From positions 1-64,000 of the forward strand of contig CAMOUK010000003.1 in the NCBI GenBank assembly GCA_946626535.1: a DNA stretch of 64,000 nt. Direction: 5' to 3'. Shown piece by piece: positions 1 to 8,516 of the stretch. A model generated the notes under the pieces. That model ran no database searches. It was given only the letters and a program-made list of their open reading frames with translations, and was not told the origin of the DNA. Positions within the stretch are counted from its first letter, which is position 1, and every line of letters begins with the position of its first letter. Made by a program: the position numbers and the translations under genes. The stretch comes from an uncultured Caryophanales bacterium (GTDB lineage Bacteria; Bacillota_I; Bacilli_A; Acholeplasmatales; Anaeroplasmataceae).

Positions 1-2
1 AT

Positions 3-1028
3 CAAAATTGTGAGTTAAAGATGATTCCTGTTCAGACTATTCAAACATATATTACTAGATTAATTGGCGTATGTATGACTATAGTTGCAATCCTATTATT
101 CATTAATGGCTATAATGATTTAGCAGTTACAATGACAGTTATTATTGCAAGTTATATCATTTATGCTGGATTAGATGCAATGGGAACATTTAGTGCATTA
201 TCTAAGATAATTGAAAGATGTGTTGAACGAGGTAATGAAATTTTATCTATTGAAACAATGAATATAAGTGGAGAAAAATATCAAACTAAATCTTCAGATA
301 TTGAATTTAAGAATGTATCTTTCTCATATGATAAGAAAAAGATTATTAATAATGTATCATTTAATATTAAAGAAAATACAAAGGTTGCCTTTGTTGGCCC
401 ATCTGGTAGTGGTAAAACAACTATCTGTCATTTAATGGCAAGATTTTGGGATGTCCAAGATGGTGAAGTATTATTAGATGGTAAAAATGTTAAGGATTAT
501 AATATTGATTCATTAATGGAGAATTTTACATTTGTATTCCAAAATGTATATTTATTTAATGATACAATCATCAATAATTTAAGAATTGCCAAAGAGGACG
601 CAACTGAAGAAGAAATTAAGAATGCTCTAAATTTAGCATGCTGCCAATTTGTATATGATTTACCAGAAGGCATCAATACAATTATTGGTGAGGGTGGTTC
701 TACACTATCTGGTGGAGAATTACAAAGATTATCTATTGCTCGTGCTATCTTAAAAGATTCTAAGATAGTTATTTTAGATGAAGCAACAGCGAACGTTGAC
801 CCAGAAAATGAGGAGAAACTGATAAGAGCTATTGATGCTTTAACTAAAAATAAGACTGTAATTATGATTGCTCATAGATTAAAGACTGTTAGAAATTGCG
901 ATAACATTTTTGTTATTGATGATGGTAAGGTTGTTGAATCAGGTAAGCATGATGAATTAATGAAAAAGGATGGAATCTATAAGTCCTTTGTTATTGATAG
1001 AAAAGAAGCAGTTGGTTGGAAAATTTAA
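3..1028 (+). CDS. ABC exporter half-transporter, C-terminal part (cut by window edge)
   Basis: The frame is open to the left edge without a stop, so the start and most of the membrane domain lie outside. What is visible is the last part of a transmembrane domain (two hydrophobic segments in the first ~65 visible residues), then a complete nucleotide-binding domain: Walker A GPSGSGKTT, signature LSGGE, Walker B IVILDEAT with its catalytic Glu, and the switch His in IAHR. The ATPase therefore looks competent. This is the TMD-NBD layout of exporters that work as dimers in the membrane; a partner subunit may lie upstream. A strong terminator follows the stop, so it does not share a transcript with the next gene. 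The substrate cannot be told. Confidence 0.9.
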   Translation, partial: QNCELKMIPVQTIQTYITRLIGVCMTIVAILLFINGYNDLAVTMTVIIASYIIYAGLDAMGTFSALSKIIERCVERGNEILSIETMNISGEKYQTKSSDIEFKNVSFSYDKKKIINNVSFNIKENTKVAFVGPSGSGKTTICHLMARFWDVQDGEVLLDGKNVKDYNIDSLMENFTFVFQNVYLFNDTIINNLRIAKEDATEEEIKNALNLACCQFVYDLPEGINTIIGEGGSTLSGGELQRLSIARAILKDSKIVILDEATANVDPENEEKLIRAIDALTKNKTVIMIAHRLKTVRNCDNIFVIDDGKVVESGKHDELMKKDGIYKSFVIDRKEAVGWKI

Positions 1029-1037
1029 GACTATTAG

Positions 1038-1064
1038 AACAGGACATTTTGTCCTGTTTTTTGT
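1038..1064 (+). terminator. Rho-independent terminator after ABC exporter
   Basis: Nine-base-pair stem AACAGGACA (1038-1046) with TGTCCTGTT (1050-1058), a three-base loop and a T-run directly after it. Confidence 0.85.
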
Positions 1065-1087
1065 TTATAGATATTTTAAAAATGATA

Positions 1088-1135
1088 TGCTATAATTTCC
1101 ATATTATTAATGATTTTTTTAAGTTATGCTATAAT
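1088..1135 (+). promoter_or_regulatory. Two extended -10 promoter elements
   Basis: TGCTATAAT occurs twice, at 1088-1096 and 1127-1135, each an extended -10 (TGNTATAAT) that needs little -35 sequence. The second lies 20 bases before the start of the membrane protein gene at 1155, so its transcript would begin almost at the ribosome binding site. Confidence 0.55.
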
Positions 1136-1154
1136 ATTATTTGAGGAATATAAT

Positions 1155-1811
1155 ATGGAAGATAAGAAAAAATTCTTTAATAGAATATGGGATTTTTTTG
1201 CTAGACCTATCTATTGGTATGAAAAAAGACATCCTGAATTTTATCAAAAGCATAGAGATATAATAGGCTCTGCTATATGTGGTTTTATTGGAGCCTTAAT
1301 TACATATATTATTTGTAGCTTTATGCCATATGTATTTGGCCAAAAAATGGCAGAAATAGAAATATTACTGCCTGATATTGATATGGAATTTAATGGCATT
1401 AAATATGATTGGTCAATTATTGGCTTTGCGATAAGATGGCGTGATGGAGTAGCTATTATTGGTGGAGGACTTGGCTATTCAATATCATATTATTTTGCAA
1501 ATTTCTTATGCCATTTATTTACTTTTTTCTTTATGAGAAAATTCCATAAATCCACTTTAAATCCCTATAAGCAATATTTTATAGGCTTAGGCTTTTGTGC
1601 ATTTACAACTATTGTTACTAATATGATTAACGGACTTTGGCTTCCTATATTAAATGCTAGATTAACATTTTTGGAATATAACATTATTGTATTAGGTATC
1701 ATAGGTGTTGTTAATTTTATCGTGGGTCATATTCAAAATATTATTATCTATAAAAATGATAGTAAGTTAAATAGGAAAATAAAAGAAATAGAAGAAAAGA
1801 ATAAAGAATAG
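1155..1811 (+). CDS. Polytopic membrane protein of unknown function
   Basis: About 218 residues. The ATG at 1155 is chosen over one at 1110 because GAGG at 1143-1146 sits 8 bases upstream of it and the extra upstream residues overlap the likely promoter. A charged N-terminal stretch of ~40 residues is followed by four or so hydrophobic segments (about residues 40-60, 90-125, 135-160 and 170-195) and a charged C-terminal tail ending KEIEEKNKE. The pattern of short helices with a charged FMRKFHKS turn recalls GtrA-type small membrane proteins, but I do not recognise the family with certainty. It stands alone between a terminator and the MATE gene. Confidence 0.7.
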   Translation: MEDKKKFFNRIWDFFARPIYWYEKRHPEFYQKHRDIIGSAICGFIGALITYIICSFMPYVFGQKMAEIEILLPDIDMEFNGIKYDWSIIGFAIRWRDGVAIIGGGLGYSISYYFANFLCHLFTFFFMRKFHKSTLNPYKQYFIGLGFCAFTTIVTNMINGLWLPILNARLTFLEYNIIVLGIIGVVNFIVGHIQNIIIYKNDSKLNRKIKEIEEKNKE

Positions 1812-1868
1812 ATTTTTCTTTAAATTTTGAAATTAAGTTGTATAATACTTATGCTTTAGGAGAAAAAT

Positions 1869-3200
1869 ATGAAAAAGGTAAGTGTTAAGTATTTAATAAT
1901 TTTAATAGTTCCTATTTTTATTGAGCTTGTATTACAGCTACTTGCAGGTAATGTAGATAAGATAATGGTTCAAAGCGATGGACTCGCAACAGCGATTAAT
2001 CAAGCTAATAGCGTATTAGATTTATTAATTGTTGCCATAAGTGTGCTTGCCTCATCATCTTTAATTCTAATTAATCAATATAAAGGTGCAGGACTAAAGA
2101 ATAATGAAAAGGATGTTTATAGGCTATCATATTATTTTTATTTATTTGTTGGTATAATCCTATCATTGTTTTTACTTTTAGCTTCTAAACCTATTCTTAC
2201 TTTAATGCAGGTAGATAATGCAATATTAGATCAAGCCTATTTATATTTAATGATAAATGGTGGCTGTTTATTTTTAACAGCTATGATGATATCATTTCAA
2301 AATTATTTAAGAAGTAATGATTTAACTAAGGCAAGCTTAATTGTTTCATTTACATTTAATATAATTAATATTGGCTTAAATGCTTTATTTTTATATGTAT
2401 TTAAAATGAATCCAATTTTATCAGTAGCCTTAGGCTCTGTAATATCTAGGGCAATTGGCGTTTTAATTTTATATATTGTATATAAGAAGAAGGTTGGAAT
2501 TAGTTTAAATATTAAAGGCTTTTTTCCTATTAAATTTAATGAGATTAAAAAGTTGGTAAGTATAGGTATTCCAGCTGCTTTAGAGGCTATTAATTATTCA
2601 TTAACACAGATAGTTATTTTAACATTTATAAATATGATTGGTTCAAGCTTTGAGGCTGCAGCCCCAACAGCTAAAACATACGCATCGTTAATGGTATCAA
2701 TAACATATTTATTTGTTAATGCGACTACTATGGGTATGCAGATAGTTTTAGGAAGATATTTAGGCTCTAATGAAAAGGAGCTAGCTAAAAAATTAGTTAT
2801 TAAAACAATGTTTATTTCAATTATTGTTTCAACTATAACGGCTTTACTATTTGCCCTACTTTCTAATCCTATTTTTGGCTTATTTACAGGTAATGAGGAA
2901 GTAATTAAATTATGTAAGACAATTATGTTTATAGATGTAGCCTTAGAATTTGCTAGAGCTATTAATATGGTAATGGTTAGAGCGATGCAAACATCAGGTG
3001 ATGTTATGTATCCTACAATATTAGCTGTTATTTCATGCTGGCTTATAGCTACATTACTATCTTATATATTTGGTATAGTGCTACATATGGGGCTTGCAGG
3101 AGTATGGTGGGCTATGGCTATAGATGAAACCTTTAGAGCGATTCTATTTATCATTAGATTTGCAAGAGGTAAATGGATAAGAAAGAGTATGGTATATTAG
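1869..3200 (+). CDS. MATE family multidrug/toxin efflux protein
   Basis: 443 residues with twelve hydrophobic segments spread over the whole length, the usual size of MATE antiporters, which export cationic compounds using an Na+ or H+ gradient in the cytoplasmic membrane. The N-terminal half carries the family pattern in TM1 (VPIFIELVLQLLAGNVDKIMV) and in TM5-6 (NIINIGLNALFLY); the second half repeats it (IPAALEAINYS). AGGAG stands 6 bases before the ATG. TATAAT at 1841-1846 is a plausible -10. The gene is followed by its own terminator and lies just upstream of the MarR/ABC exporter unit, so this stretch reads as an efflux neighbourhood. The substrate cannot be predicted. Confidence 0.93.
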   Translation: MKKVSVKYLIILIVPIFIELVLQLLAGNVDKIMVQSDGLATAINQANSVLDLLIVAISVLASSSLILINQYKGAGLKNNEKDVYRLSYYFYLFVGIILSLFLLLASKPILTLMQVDNAILDQAYLYLMINGGCLFLTAMMISFQNYLRSNDLTKASLIVSFTFNIINIGLNALFLYVFKMNPILSVALGSVISRAIGVLILYIVYKKKVGISLNIKGFFPIKFNEIKKLVSIGIPAALEAINYSLTQIVILTFINMIGSSFEAAAPTAKTYASLMVSITYLFVNATTMGMQIVLGRYLGSNEKELAKKLVIKTMFISIIVSTITALLFALLSNPIFGLFTGNEEVIKLCKTIMFIDVALEFARAINMVMVRAMQTSGDVMYPTILAVISCWLIATLLSYIFGIVLHMGLAGVWWAMAIDETFRAILFIIRFARGKWIRKSMVY

Positions 3201-3230
3201 GTAGATTTTTTCTACCTTTTATTTTTTTCT
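3199..3230 (+). terminator. Rho-independent terminator after MATE gene
   Basis: Stem AGGTAGA (3199-3205) with TCTACCT (3211-3217), loop of Ts and a T-rich tail. The stem begins within the stop codon. Confidence 0.8.
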
Positions 3231-3258
3231 TGATTTTTATAGAAAGATAGTATACAAT
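3230..3258 (+). promoter_or_regulatory. Promoter for a short transcript upstream of marR
   Basis: TTGATT (3230-3235), exactly 17 bases, TACAAT (3253-3258). It lies after the MATE terminator and before a structured stretch that ends in a hairpin at 3317-3344, so it would drive a very short RNA. Confidence 0.5.
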
Positions 3259-3263
3259 TAAAT

Positions 3264-3350
3264 AGGATAAAACTTGTATGCTTTTTCTATTTTACAATTT
3301 TATCCTTTAAAGCACTAGAAGATGGGCCGATTTTCCCATCTTCTTATTGA
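3264..3350 (+). ncRNA. Candidate small structured RNA
   Basis: Starting ~6 bases after the -10 at 3253-3258, a long hairpin can form: AGGATAAAA (3264-3272) and TTGTA (3274-3278) pair with TACAA (3293-3297) and TTTTATCCT (3298-3306), with one bulged C. A second, 10-bp hairpin AGAAGATGGG (3317-3326) with CCCATCTTCT (3335-3344) follows and is trailed by T-rich DNA. No open frame fits. It may be an sRNA or a leader; it does not resemble a riboswitch I know. Confidence 0.4.
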
Positions 3351-3375
3351 CTTTTTATTTTTTTATCTATAAAAT
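3347..3375 (+). promoter_or_regulatory. Promoter of the MarR-ABC exporter operon
   Basis: TTGACT (3347-3352), 17 bases, TAAAAT (3370-3375). The start point would fall inside the first of two palindromes at 3376-3410. Confidence 0.75.
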
Positions 3376-3410
3376 ACTAACAGTGTTAGTAAATTAACTA
3401 ACGGTGTTAG
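3376..3410 (+). promoter_or_regulatory. Tandem palindromic operators for the MarR repressor
   Basis: ACTAACAGTGTTAGT (3376-3390) and CTAACGGTGTTAG (3398-3410) are near-perfect inverted repeats with arms CTAAC/GTTAG and a 3-base centre. Their centres are 21 bp apart, two helical turns, so two repressor dimers would bind the same face. The first touches the 3' end of the -10 box, so binding would block transcription of the gene that encodes the MarR protein (autoregulation, inferred). Confidence 0.75.
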
Positions 3411-3426
3411 CAATATGGAGGTATCT

Positions 3427-3846
3427 ATGGATAATAAGGAATTTATTGATAGAATAAAGGAAATTTTCTTAAACTCAAAAAATTCTAATTTTAAAATAGA
3501 AGAAGGCGTTAAAGGAATGCTTCCTGTTTTAAAAATACTTTATGATAGTAAAGAAGAGGTTACTCCAAAAGATATTGAAAATAAATTAGGTATAACATCA
3601 GCTAGAACAGCTAGAGTATTAAATCAATTAACTGAAAAGAAATATATTTCTAGAATTAAAAGTAAAGTTGATAAAAGAAAAACTATCGTCGTTTTAACTG
3701 AAGAAGGTAAAAAAACTGCTTTACATCATAGAACTATGTTTATATCTTATGTAGATTTAATGTTAAATGGTATAACAGATGATGAAAAGGAAGCTTTTTT
3801 AAGTATTATGCAGAAAATGGGAGATAATTTAAAAAGGGGGAAGTAA
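3427..3846 (+). CDS. MarR family transcriptional repressor
   Basis: 139 residues, the usual MarR size. The ATG at 3427 is preferred because GGAGG (3417-3421) overlaps the earlier in-frame ATG at 3415 and gives a 5-base spacing to 3427. The central winged helix reads DIENKLGITSARTARVLNQL followed by the wing KSKVDKRKTIVVLTEEGK, with helices at both ends for dimerisation. It is the first gene of an operon with two ABC exporter subunits (3 bases to the next start) and has two palindromes over its promoter, so it most likely represses its own operon and releases DNA when it binds a toxic small molecule. The ligand is unknown. Confidence 0.92.
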   Translation: MDNKEFIDRIKEIFLNSKNSNFKIEEGVKGMLPVLKILYDSKEEVTPKDIENKLGITSARTARVLNQLTEKKYISRIKSKVDKRKTIVVLTEEGKKTALHHRTMFISYVDLMLNGITDDEKEAFLSIMQKMGDNLKRGK

Positions 3847-3849
3847 TTA

Positions 3850-5727
3850 ATGTTTAGATTATATAAAAAGTTATCTAAAAAAGATTTTATATTTGTAATA
3901 TTAATAGTCTTACTAACTATATTACAGGTATATTTGACGATGACCTTAGTTGATTATGTCCAAGGCATTATTAAGGCAATTACATATGTTAATTACCATA
4001 ATAATCCGAAAGATATTTCACCTATGGTTGCTCAATTTGTTGAATCAGTTGGAGGTTGGGATGGCATTAATGCGGATGTAATTGCAGCACTTGGAATGCC
4101 TAGTGAAAGCGTAGAACAATTGATGACTATTAAAAATGCTAATGTTGGTGATATTTGGTTTAATGGTGGCATGATGCTTGTTATTGCAGTAGGTTCAATG
4201 GCTGTACAGGCTATTATTGCAATACTTGCAAGCTTTGTTGCTGCTGATTTATCTACTAAGATTAGAACTGATTTATATTATAAGGTAGAAAATTTTTCTC
4301 TTGAGGAAATTGATAGATTTTCTACTGCTTCATTAATCACAAGAACTACTAATGATATTCAGCAAATTCAAATGGCAAATTTATTTACTATGAGAATGAT
4401 TTTCCAAGCACCAGTTACTGCAATTTGGGCTTTATGTAAATTCCATTCAGCTGCCGTAGAATTGACTATGGCTACTGTTGTTACATTGGTAATTTTAATT
4501 GTTTTAATTGCAGCAATCATGATTATTGCAATTCCTAAATTTAGAATTATGCAGAAACTTACTGATAGCTTAAATGGTGTTATGAGAGATAATTTAACTG
4601 GTATTAGAGTTGTTAGAGCTTATAATGCTGAAAAATATCAAGAAAATAAATTTGAGGAAGCAAATTTAAAATTTACAAAGACTCAATTATTTACTGGTAG
4701 AGTAATGGCATTATTAAATCCAACTATGATGTTAATAATGAATGGGTTAACATTAACCATTTATATTATTGGCTCAAAGCTAATTAATGGAGGCACTATT
4801 GATTATGCTGGTGTAACAGCATCAACAATGCTTGGAACACAGCTAATAATGGCATTTATTATGTTAATGCTATTATTTATGATGTGGCCAAGAGCCTTAG
4901 TAGCTGCAGCAAGAATTAATGAGGTATTATCTACAAAAAGTAGAATTGCAGATCCTAAGGAAGAAGAGAAGTTTAAAGAGGTTGGTACAGTAGAATTTAA
5001 GAATGTATCATTTAGATATCCTGATGGAGAAAATGATGTAGTTAGTGATATTTCATTTAAGGTTAATAAGGGTGAAACTTTAGCTATTATAGGTGCAACA
5101 TCAGCTGGTAAAACATCATTAATTAATTTAATTGCTAGACTTTATGATGCAACTTCTGGTGAGGTTTTAGTAGATGGTGTTAATGTTAAAAATGTTTATC
5201 AACAAAGCTTAAGAGATAAGCTTGGCTTTGTCCCTCAAAAAGGCGTATTATTTAATGGCTCAATTAAGGATAATATTTGCTTCGGCTCAGATGTAAAAGA
5301 TGATTATAAGATGGAAGAAGCCGCAAGAATTGCTTGTGTAGAGGACTATATAGTTTCAACTATTGATGGATATGATTCAAACATTAGCCAATCAGGTAAA
5401 AATGTATCAGGTGGTCAAAGACAGCGTCTATGTATCGCAAGAGCGGTATATAAGGATCCTGAAATATTTATATTTGATGATTCTTTTAGCGCGCTAGATT
5501 ATAAGACAGATAAGAGATTAAGACAGAATTTAAGCGAAAAGGCTAAGGATAAGACTAAGATAATAGTTGCTCAACGTATTGGTACTATTATGGATGCTGA
5601 TAAAATTATTGTTTTAGATGGCGGAAAGATGGTTGGCTTTGGTAATCATATGGAGCTATTAAATAATTGTAGTGTCTATAAGGAAATAGCCCTATCTCAA
5701 TTATCAGAAAAGGAGTTGGGATTATGA
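3850..5727 (+). CDS. ABC exporter subunit with degenerate ATPase site
   Basis: 625 residues: six membrane helices (about 10-340) then a nucleotide-binding domain (~385-620). Helices 1 and 2 are separated by an unusually long, ~60-residue extracytoplasmic loop (about residues 40-95). The signature VSGGQ (519-523) is intact, but the Walker A is GATSAGKT (Ser418 for Gly), the catalytic Glu after Walker B is Asp544 (FDDS) and the switch His is Gln575 (VAQR). These are the changes found in the non-catalytic subunit of heterodimeric exporters such as TM287/288, BmrCD and LmrCD. It overlaps the next gene by 4 bases (ATGA), whose product supplies the complementary residues. Confidence 0.93.
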   Translation: MFRLYKKLSKKDFIFVILIVLLTILQVYLTMTLVDYVQGIIKAITYVNYHNNPKDISPMVAQFVESVGGWDGINADVIAALGMPSESVEQLMTIKNANVGDIWFNGGMMLVIAVGSMAVQAIIAILASFVAADLSTKIRTDLYYKVENFSLEEIDRFSTASLITRTTNDIQQIQMANLFTMRMIFQAPVTAIWALCKFHSAAVELTMATVVTLVILIVLIAAIMIIAIPKFRIMQKLTDSLNGVMRDNLTGIRVVRAYNAEKYQENKFEEANLKFTKTQLFTGRVMALLNPTMMLIMNGLTLTIYIIGSKLINGGTIDYAGVTASTMLGTQLIMAFIMLMLLFMMWPRALVAAARINEVLSTKSRIADPKEEEKFKEVGTVEFKNVSFRYPDGENDVVSDISFKVNKGETLAIIGATSAGKTSLINLIARLYDATSGEVLVDGVNVKNVYQQSLRDKLGFVPQKGVLFNGSIKDNICFGSDVKDDYKMEEAARIACVEDYIVSTIDGYDSNISQSGKNVSGGQRQRLCIARAVYKDPEIFIFDDSFSALDYKTDKRLRQNLSEKAKDKTKIIVAQRIGTIMDADKIIVLDGGKMVGFGNHMELLNNCSVYKEIALSQLSEKELGL

Positions 5728-7520
5728 TGAGAAGACCAGGCAAAATGCCTAAAAAAGAAAAGGTTTCAAAGAAGGATTTTATAAAGCTTTTTAAATCTAT
5801 TAAGCCATATTCTTTCTTTATATTATTAGCTATGATATTTATTATTACCTCTGTAGTTTTAAGTATTTTAGCACCTAGCCATTTATCAGATTTAACAAAT
5901 GAAATGGCTAATAATTCAATATCAAGAACTATTGATGAAAATAGAATTTGGGAAATAGCTAGATTATTAATAATCTTTTATGCGATAATTGCCTTCTGTT
6001 CATTAGCATCAGGCTTTATTATGAATAGAGTCACTCAAAGCTATGGTAAGAATTTGAGAAAGCAAATATCAGAAAAGATTAATAGAATGCCACTTAGATA
6101 TTTTGATTCTCACCCATATGGTGACACACTTTCGATTGTAACAAATGATGTTGATACAATTACTCAATCTTTGCAGCAATCTATTACTACATTTCTACAA
6201 TCAATAACTACCCTTATCGGTGTACTTATTGCGATGTTTATAACAAATTGGATTATGGCATTTACTGTATTTGCCTCACTTCCATTAATGCTATTAAATA
6301 TCGGCTTTATCACAAAGCTTGCTGTACCACAATTTATGAGACGTCAAAAGGTTACTGGTGAGGTTAATGGTATAGTAGAAGAGAATTTCTCTGGTACTAC
6401 AGTAATTAAGCTATTTAATGCAGAAAAAAGAAGACAGGCTCAATTTGAAGCTTCTAACGAAAAGCTTCATAAGGCAATGATAAAGGCTCAAATATTTGGA
6501 GGCTTTATGCAGCCTATTATGTCCTTTATTTCATATTTTGCCTACGCATCAGTATTTATTGTTGGTGGTTTATTGATGGCAAATGGTAATATTATTACCT
6601 ATGGAACTATTACTGCCTTTATGATTTATGTTAATTTATTCCAGTCACCACTTTCACAAATTGCTCAATCTATGAATACAATTCAAATGGCTGCAGCTGC
6701 ATCAGCTAGAGTATTTGGTATTTTAGATGAGGAAGAAGAAATTGATGATTCTAAGTATGAATTAAAATTAAATGATAAGGTAGAAGGACATGTTGAATTT
6801 AAAAATGTTAAATTCGGCTATTTAGAAGATAAGATTATCATTCCTAATTTTAGCTGTGATGTTAAGCCAGGCATGAAGGTTGCTATAGTAGGTCCTACTG
6901 GTGCTGGTAAGACAACACTTGTAAATCTACTTATGAGATTTTATGAAATTAATGATGGTGATATCTTAATTGATGGTGTATCAATTAAGGATATGAGTAA
7001 GGCTGAATTAAGATCTATCTTTGGAATGGTTTTACAGGATTCTTGGATTTTTGATGGAACTATTAAAGAAAATATCTGTTATTCAAATGATGATGTAACA
7101 GATGAAAAGCTTAATGAAGCATTAGATGAGGCTTGTTTATCTAATTATGTATCAACACTAAAAAATGGTGTTAATACTCAATTAAATGGTGAAGGCTCTC
7201 TATCTCAAGGCCAGAAGCAGTTAATTACAATAGCTAGAGCTTTAGTTGATGATGCCCCATTACTAATATTAGATGAGGCAACATCAAATGTTGATACAAG
7301 AACTGAAATATTAATTCAACAGGCAATGGATAATTTGACTAAGGGAAGAACATCATTTGTTATTGCTCATAGATTATCAACAATTAAGAATGCTGATTTA
7401 ATATTAGTATTAAAGGATGGTAACATTGTAGAACAAGGTAACCATGACTATTTAATGAATTTAAATGGCTTTTATGCTAACTTATATAATTCTCAATTTA
7501 TTGAGGGTGAAGAAATATAA
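5724..7520 (+). CDS. ABC exporter subunit with catalytic ATPase site
   Basis: 598 residues: six membrane helices (about 30-330) and a nucleotide-binding domain. Walker A GPTGAGKTT starts at residue 390, the catalytic Glu518 follows Walker B (LLILDEAT) and the switch residue is His549 (IAHR), all canonical. Its signature is altered to LSQGQ (493-497). With the upstream subunit this gives one working site (this Walker A/B plus the partner's SGGQ) and one degenerate site, the hallmark of heterodimeric multidrug or lipid exporters. GGAG 8 bases upstream supports the ATG at 5724; a second ATG follows directly. The two subunits are translationally coupled by overlap. The drug range cannot be told. 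Confidence 0.93.
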   Translation: MMRRPGKMPKKEKVSKKDFIKLFKSIKPYSFFILLAMIFIITSVVLSILAPSHLSDLTNEMANNSISRTIDENRIWEIARLLIIFYAIIAFCSLASGFIMNRVTQSYGKNLRKQISEKINRMPLRYFDSHPYGDTLSIVTNDVDTITQSLQQSITTFLQSITTLIGVLIAMFITNWIMAFTVFASLPLMLLNIGFITKLAVPQFMRRQKVTGEVNGIVEENFSGTTVIKLFNAEKRRQAQFEASNEKLHKAMIKAQIFGGFMQPIMSFISYFAYASVFIVGGLLMANGNIITYGTITAFMIYVNLFQSPLSQIAQSMNTIQMAAAASARVFGILDEEEEIDDSKYELKLNDKVEGHVEFKNVKFGYLEDKIIIPNFSCDVKPGMKVAIVGPTGAGKTTLVNLLMRFYEINDGDILIDGVSIKDMSKAELRSIFGMVLQDSWIFDGTIKENICYSNDDVTDEKLNEALDEACLSNYVSTLKNGVNTQLNGEGSLSQGQKQLITIARALVDDAPLLILDEATSNVDTRTEILIQQAMDNLTKGRTSFVIAHRLSTIKNADLILVLKDGNIVEQGNHDYLMNLNGFYANLYNSQFIEGEEI

Positions 7521-7551
7521 AAAAACATCCGTTTTAAGCGGATGATTTTTT
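7519..7551. terminator. Bidirectional terminator between exporter operon and araC-type gene
   Basis: CATCCG (7526-7531) pairs with CGGATG (7539-7544), extended by a G-T and a T-A pair, with an A-run on the left and a T-run on the right. It can stop both convergent transcripts. Confidence 0.85.
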
Positions 7552-8403
7552 CTATATATATCTATTTTTGTAATCCTTTGGCAGAAAGCCAGTAACTCTT
7601 TTAAAGCTTTCTGTAAAGGTAGACAAATTACTATAGCCGACCTTTTCGGCAATTTCTTTAAAGTTTAATGTTGGCTCATTAAACATTAATGATTTAGCTT
7701 CTGATATTCTTAGCTTATTTAAATGAACTATAGGTGAATCATGCATATATGCTTTAAATGCTTTAGTGAAATAGGCTGTGCTATAGCCACTTAATTGAGA
7801 TAGTTTATTAATAGTTAAATTAGAATCTTTATAATTTTCATACATGTAAAATATGATGTTTTTTACATTTTTAGCATAAACCTTTTCTGGCCTTCTCCTA
7901 TCAGAAGAATCATATAAGCCATCATTTATAAGAGATGTAATTATAATATTTGCCATATTTTCATCTCTAAATTGATTATTATCGCTATTTAAGAAGCTAT
8001 AACATAGCTTAATAAATGATAGGCTCACAGGAAATCTAGTATAAAAGTATTTCTTATCGTAGCCTAATTCCTTTTTGATATCATCAAAATAATCCATATC
8101 AATTGTAATATCAATTATTTCTGATTTATCTAGCGCAAAATCAATTCCGTGAACTACATTAGGATTAACTGGGTAGGTATATCCTACCTCGCCAATGTAG
8201 CTAGCCTTTTCATAAATTAGAAGAGGCGTAGTTTTAATAGGAATTATAAATTCATATTCAGTATGCTGGTGACTGAAGGCATTTATGGTAGGTTTGTTTT
8301 CCTCATAATGATATTCAGCAATAGAAAAGAAGCTGATACTCTTAATTTTAGAGTAATTTTCTAGCTTGTTATTTCCACCAACATGGGCTTCTCTAACAGA
8401 CAT
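7552..8403 (-). CDS. AraC family transcriptional regulator
   Basis: 283 residues. The N-terminal half (about 25-130) has the cupin-type sensor pattern with HQHTEYEF and a beta-rich stretch, which usually binds a sugar or other small ligand. The C-terminal ~100 residues hold two helix-turn-helix units: INKLSQLSGYSTAYFTKAFK and FKEIAEKVGYSNLSTFTESFKR, the latter with the classic AraC signature ending in GFLPKDYK. GGAGGA stands 8 bases before the ATG and a strong promoter lies at 8429-8457. It converges on the exporter operon and sits beside a candidate small RNA; which genes it controls cannot be read from the sequence. Confidence 0.92.
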   Translation of the reverse strand: MSVREAHVGGNNKLENYSKIKSISFFSIAEYHYEENKPTINAFSHQHTEYEFIIPIKTTPLLIYEKASYIGEVGYTYPVNPNVVHGIDFALDKSEIIDITIDMDYFDDIKKELGYDKKYFYTRFPVSLSFIKLCYSFLNSDNNQFRDENMANIIITSLINDGLYDSSDRRRPEKVYAKNVKNIIFYMYENYKDSNLTINKLSQLSGYSTAYFTKAFKAYMHDSPIVHLNKLRISEAKSLMFNEPTLNFKEIAEKVGYSNLSTFTESFKRVTGFLPKDYKNRYI

Positions 8404-8428
8404 GTATCGTATCCTCCAACTAATTAAT

Positions 8429-8457
8429 AGTATATTTATTTTTCATTTTTTTGTCAA
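8429..8457 (-). promoter_or_regulatory. Promoter of the AraC family gene
   Basis: Read on the minus strand: TTGACA (8457-8452), 17 bases, TATACT (8434-8429), ending 26 bases before the start codon. Confidence 0.75.
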
Positions 8458-8516
8458 CAATTCAAAATTTTGTCATAAAAATGCAAATTTTACTTTCTAT
8501 ATTTCGATTAAAGTTG

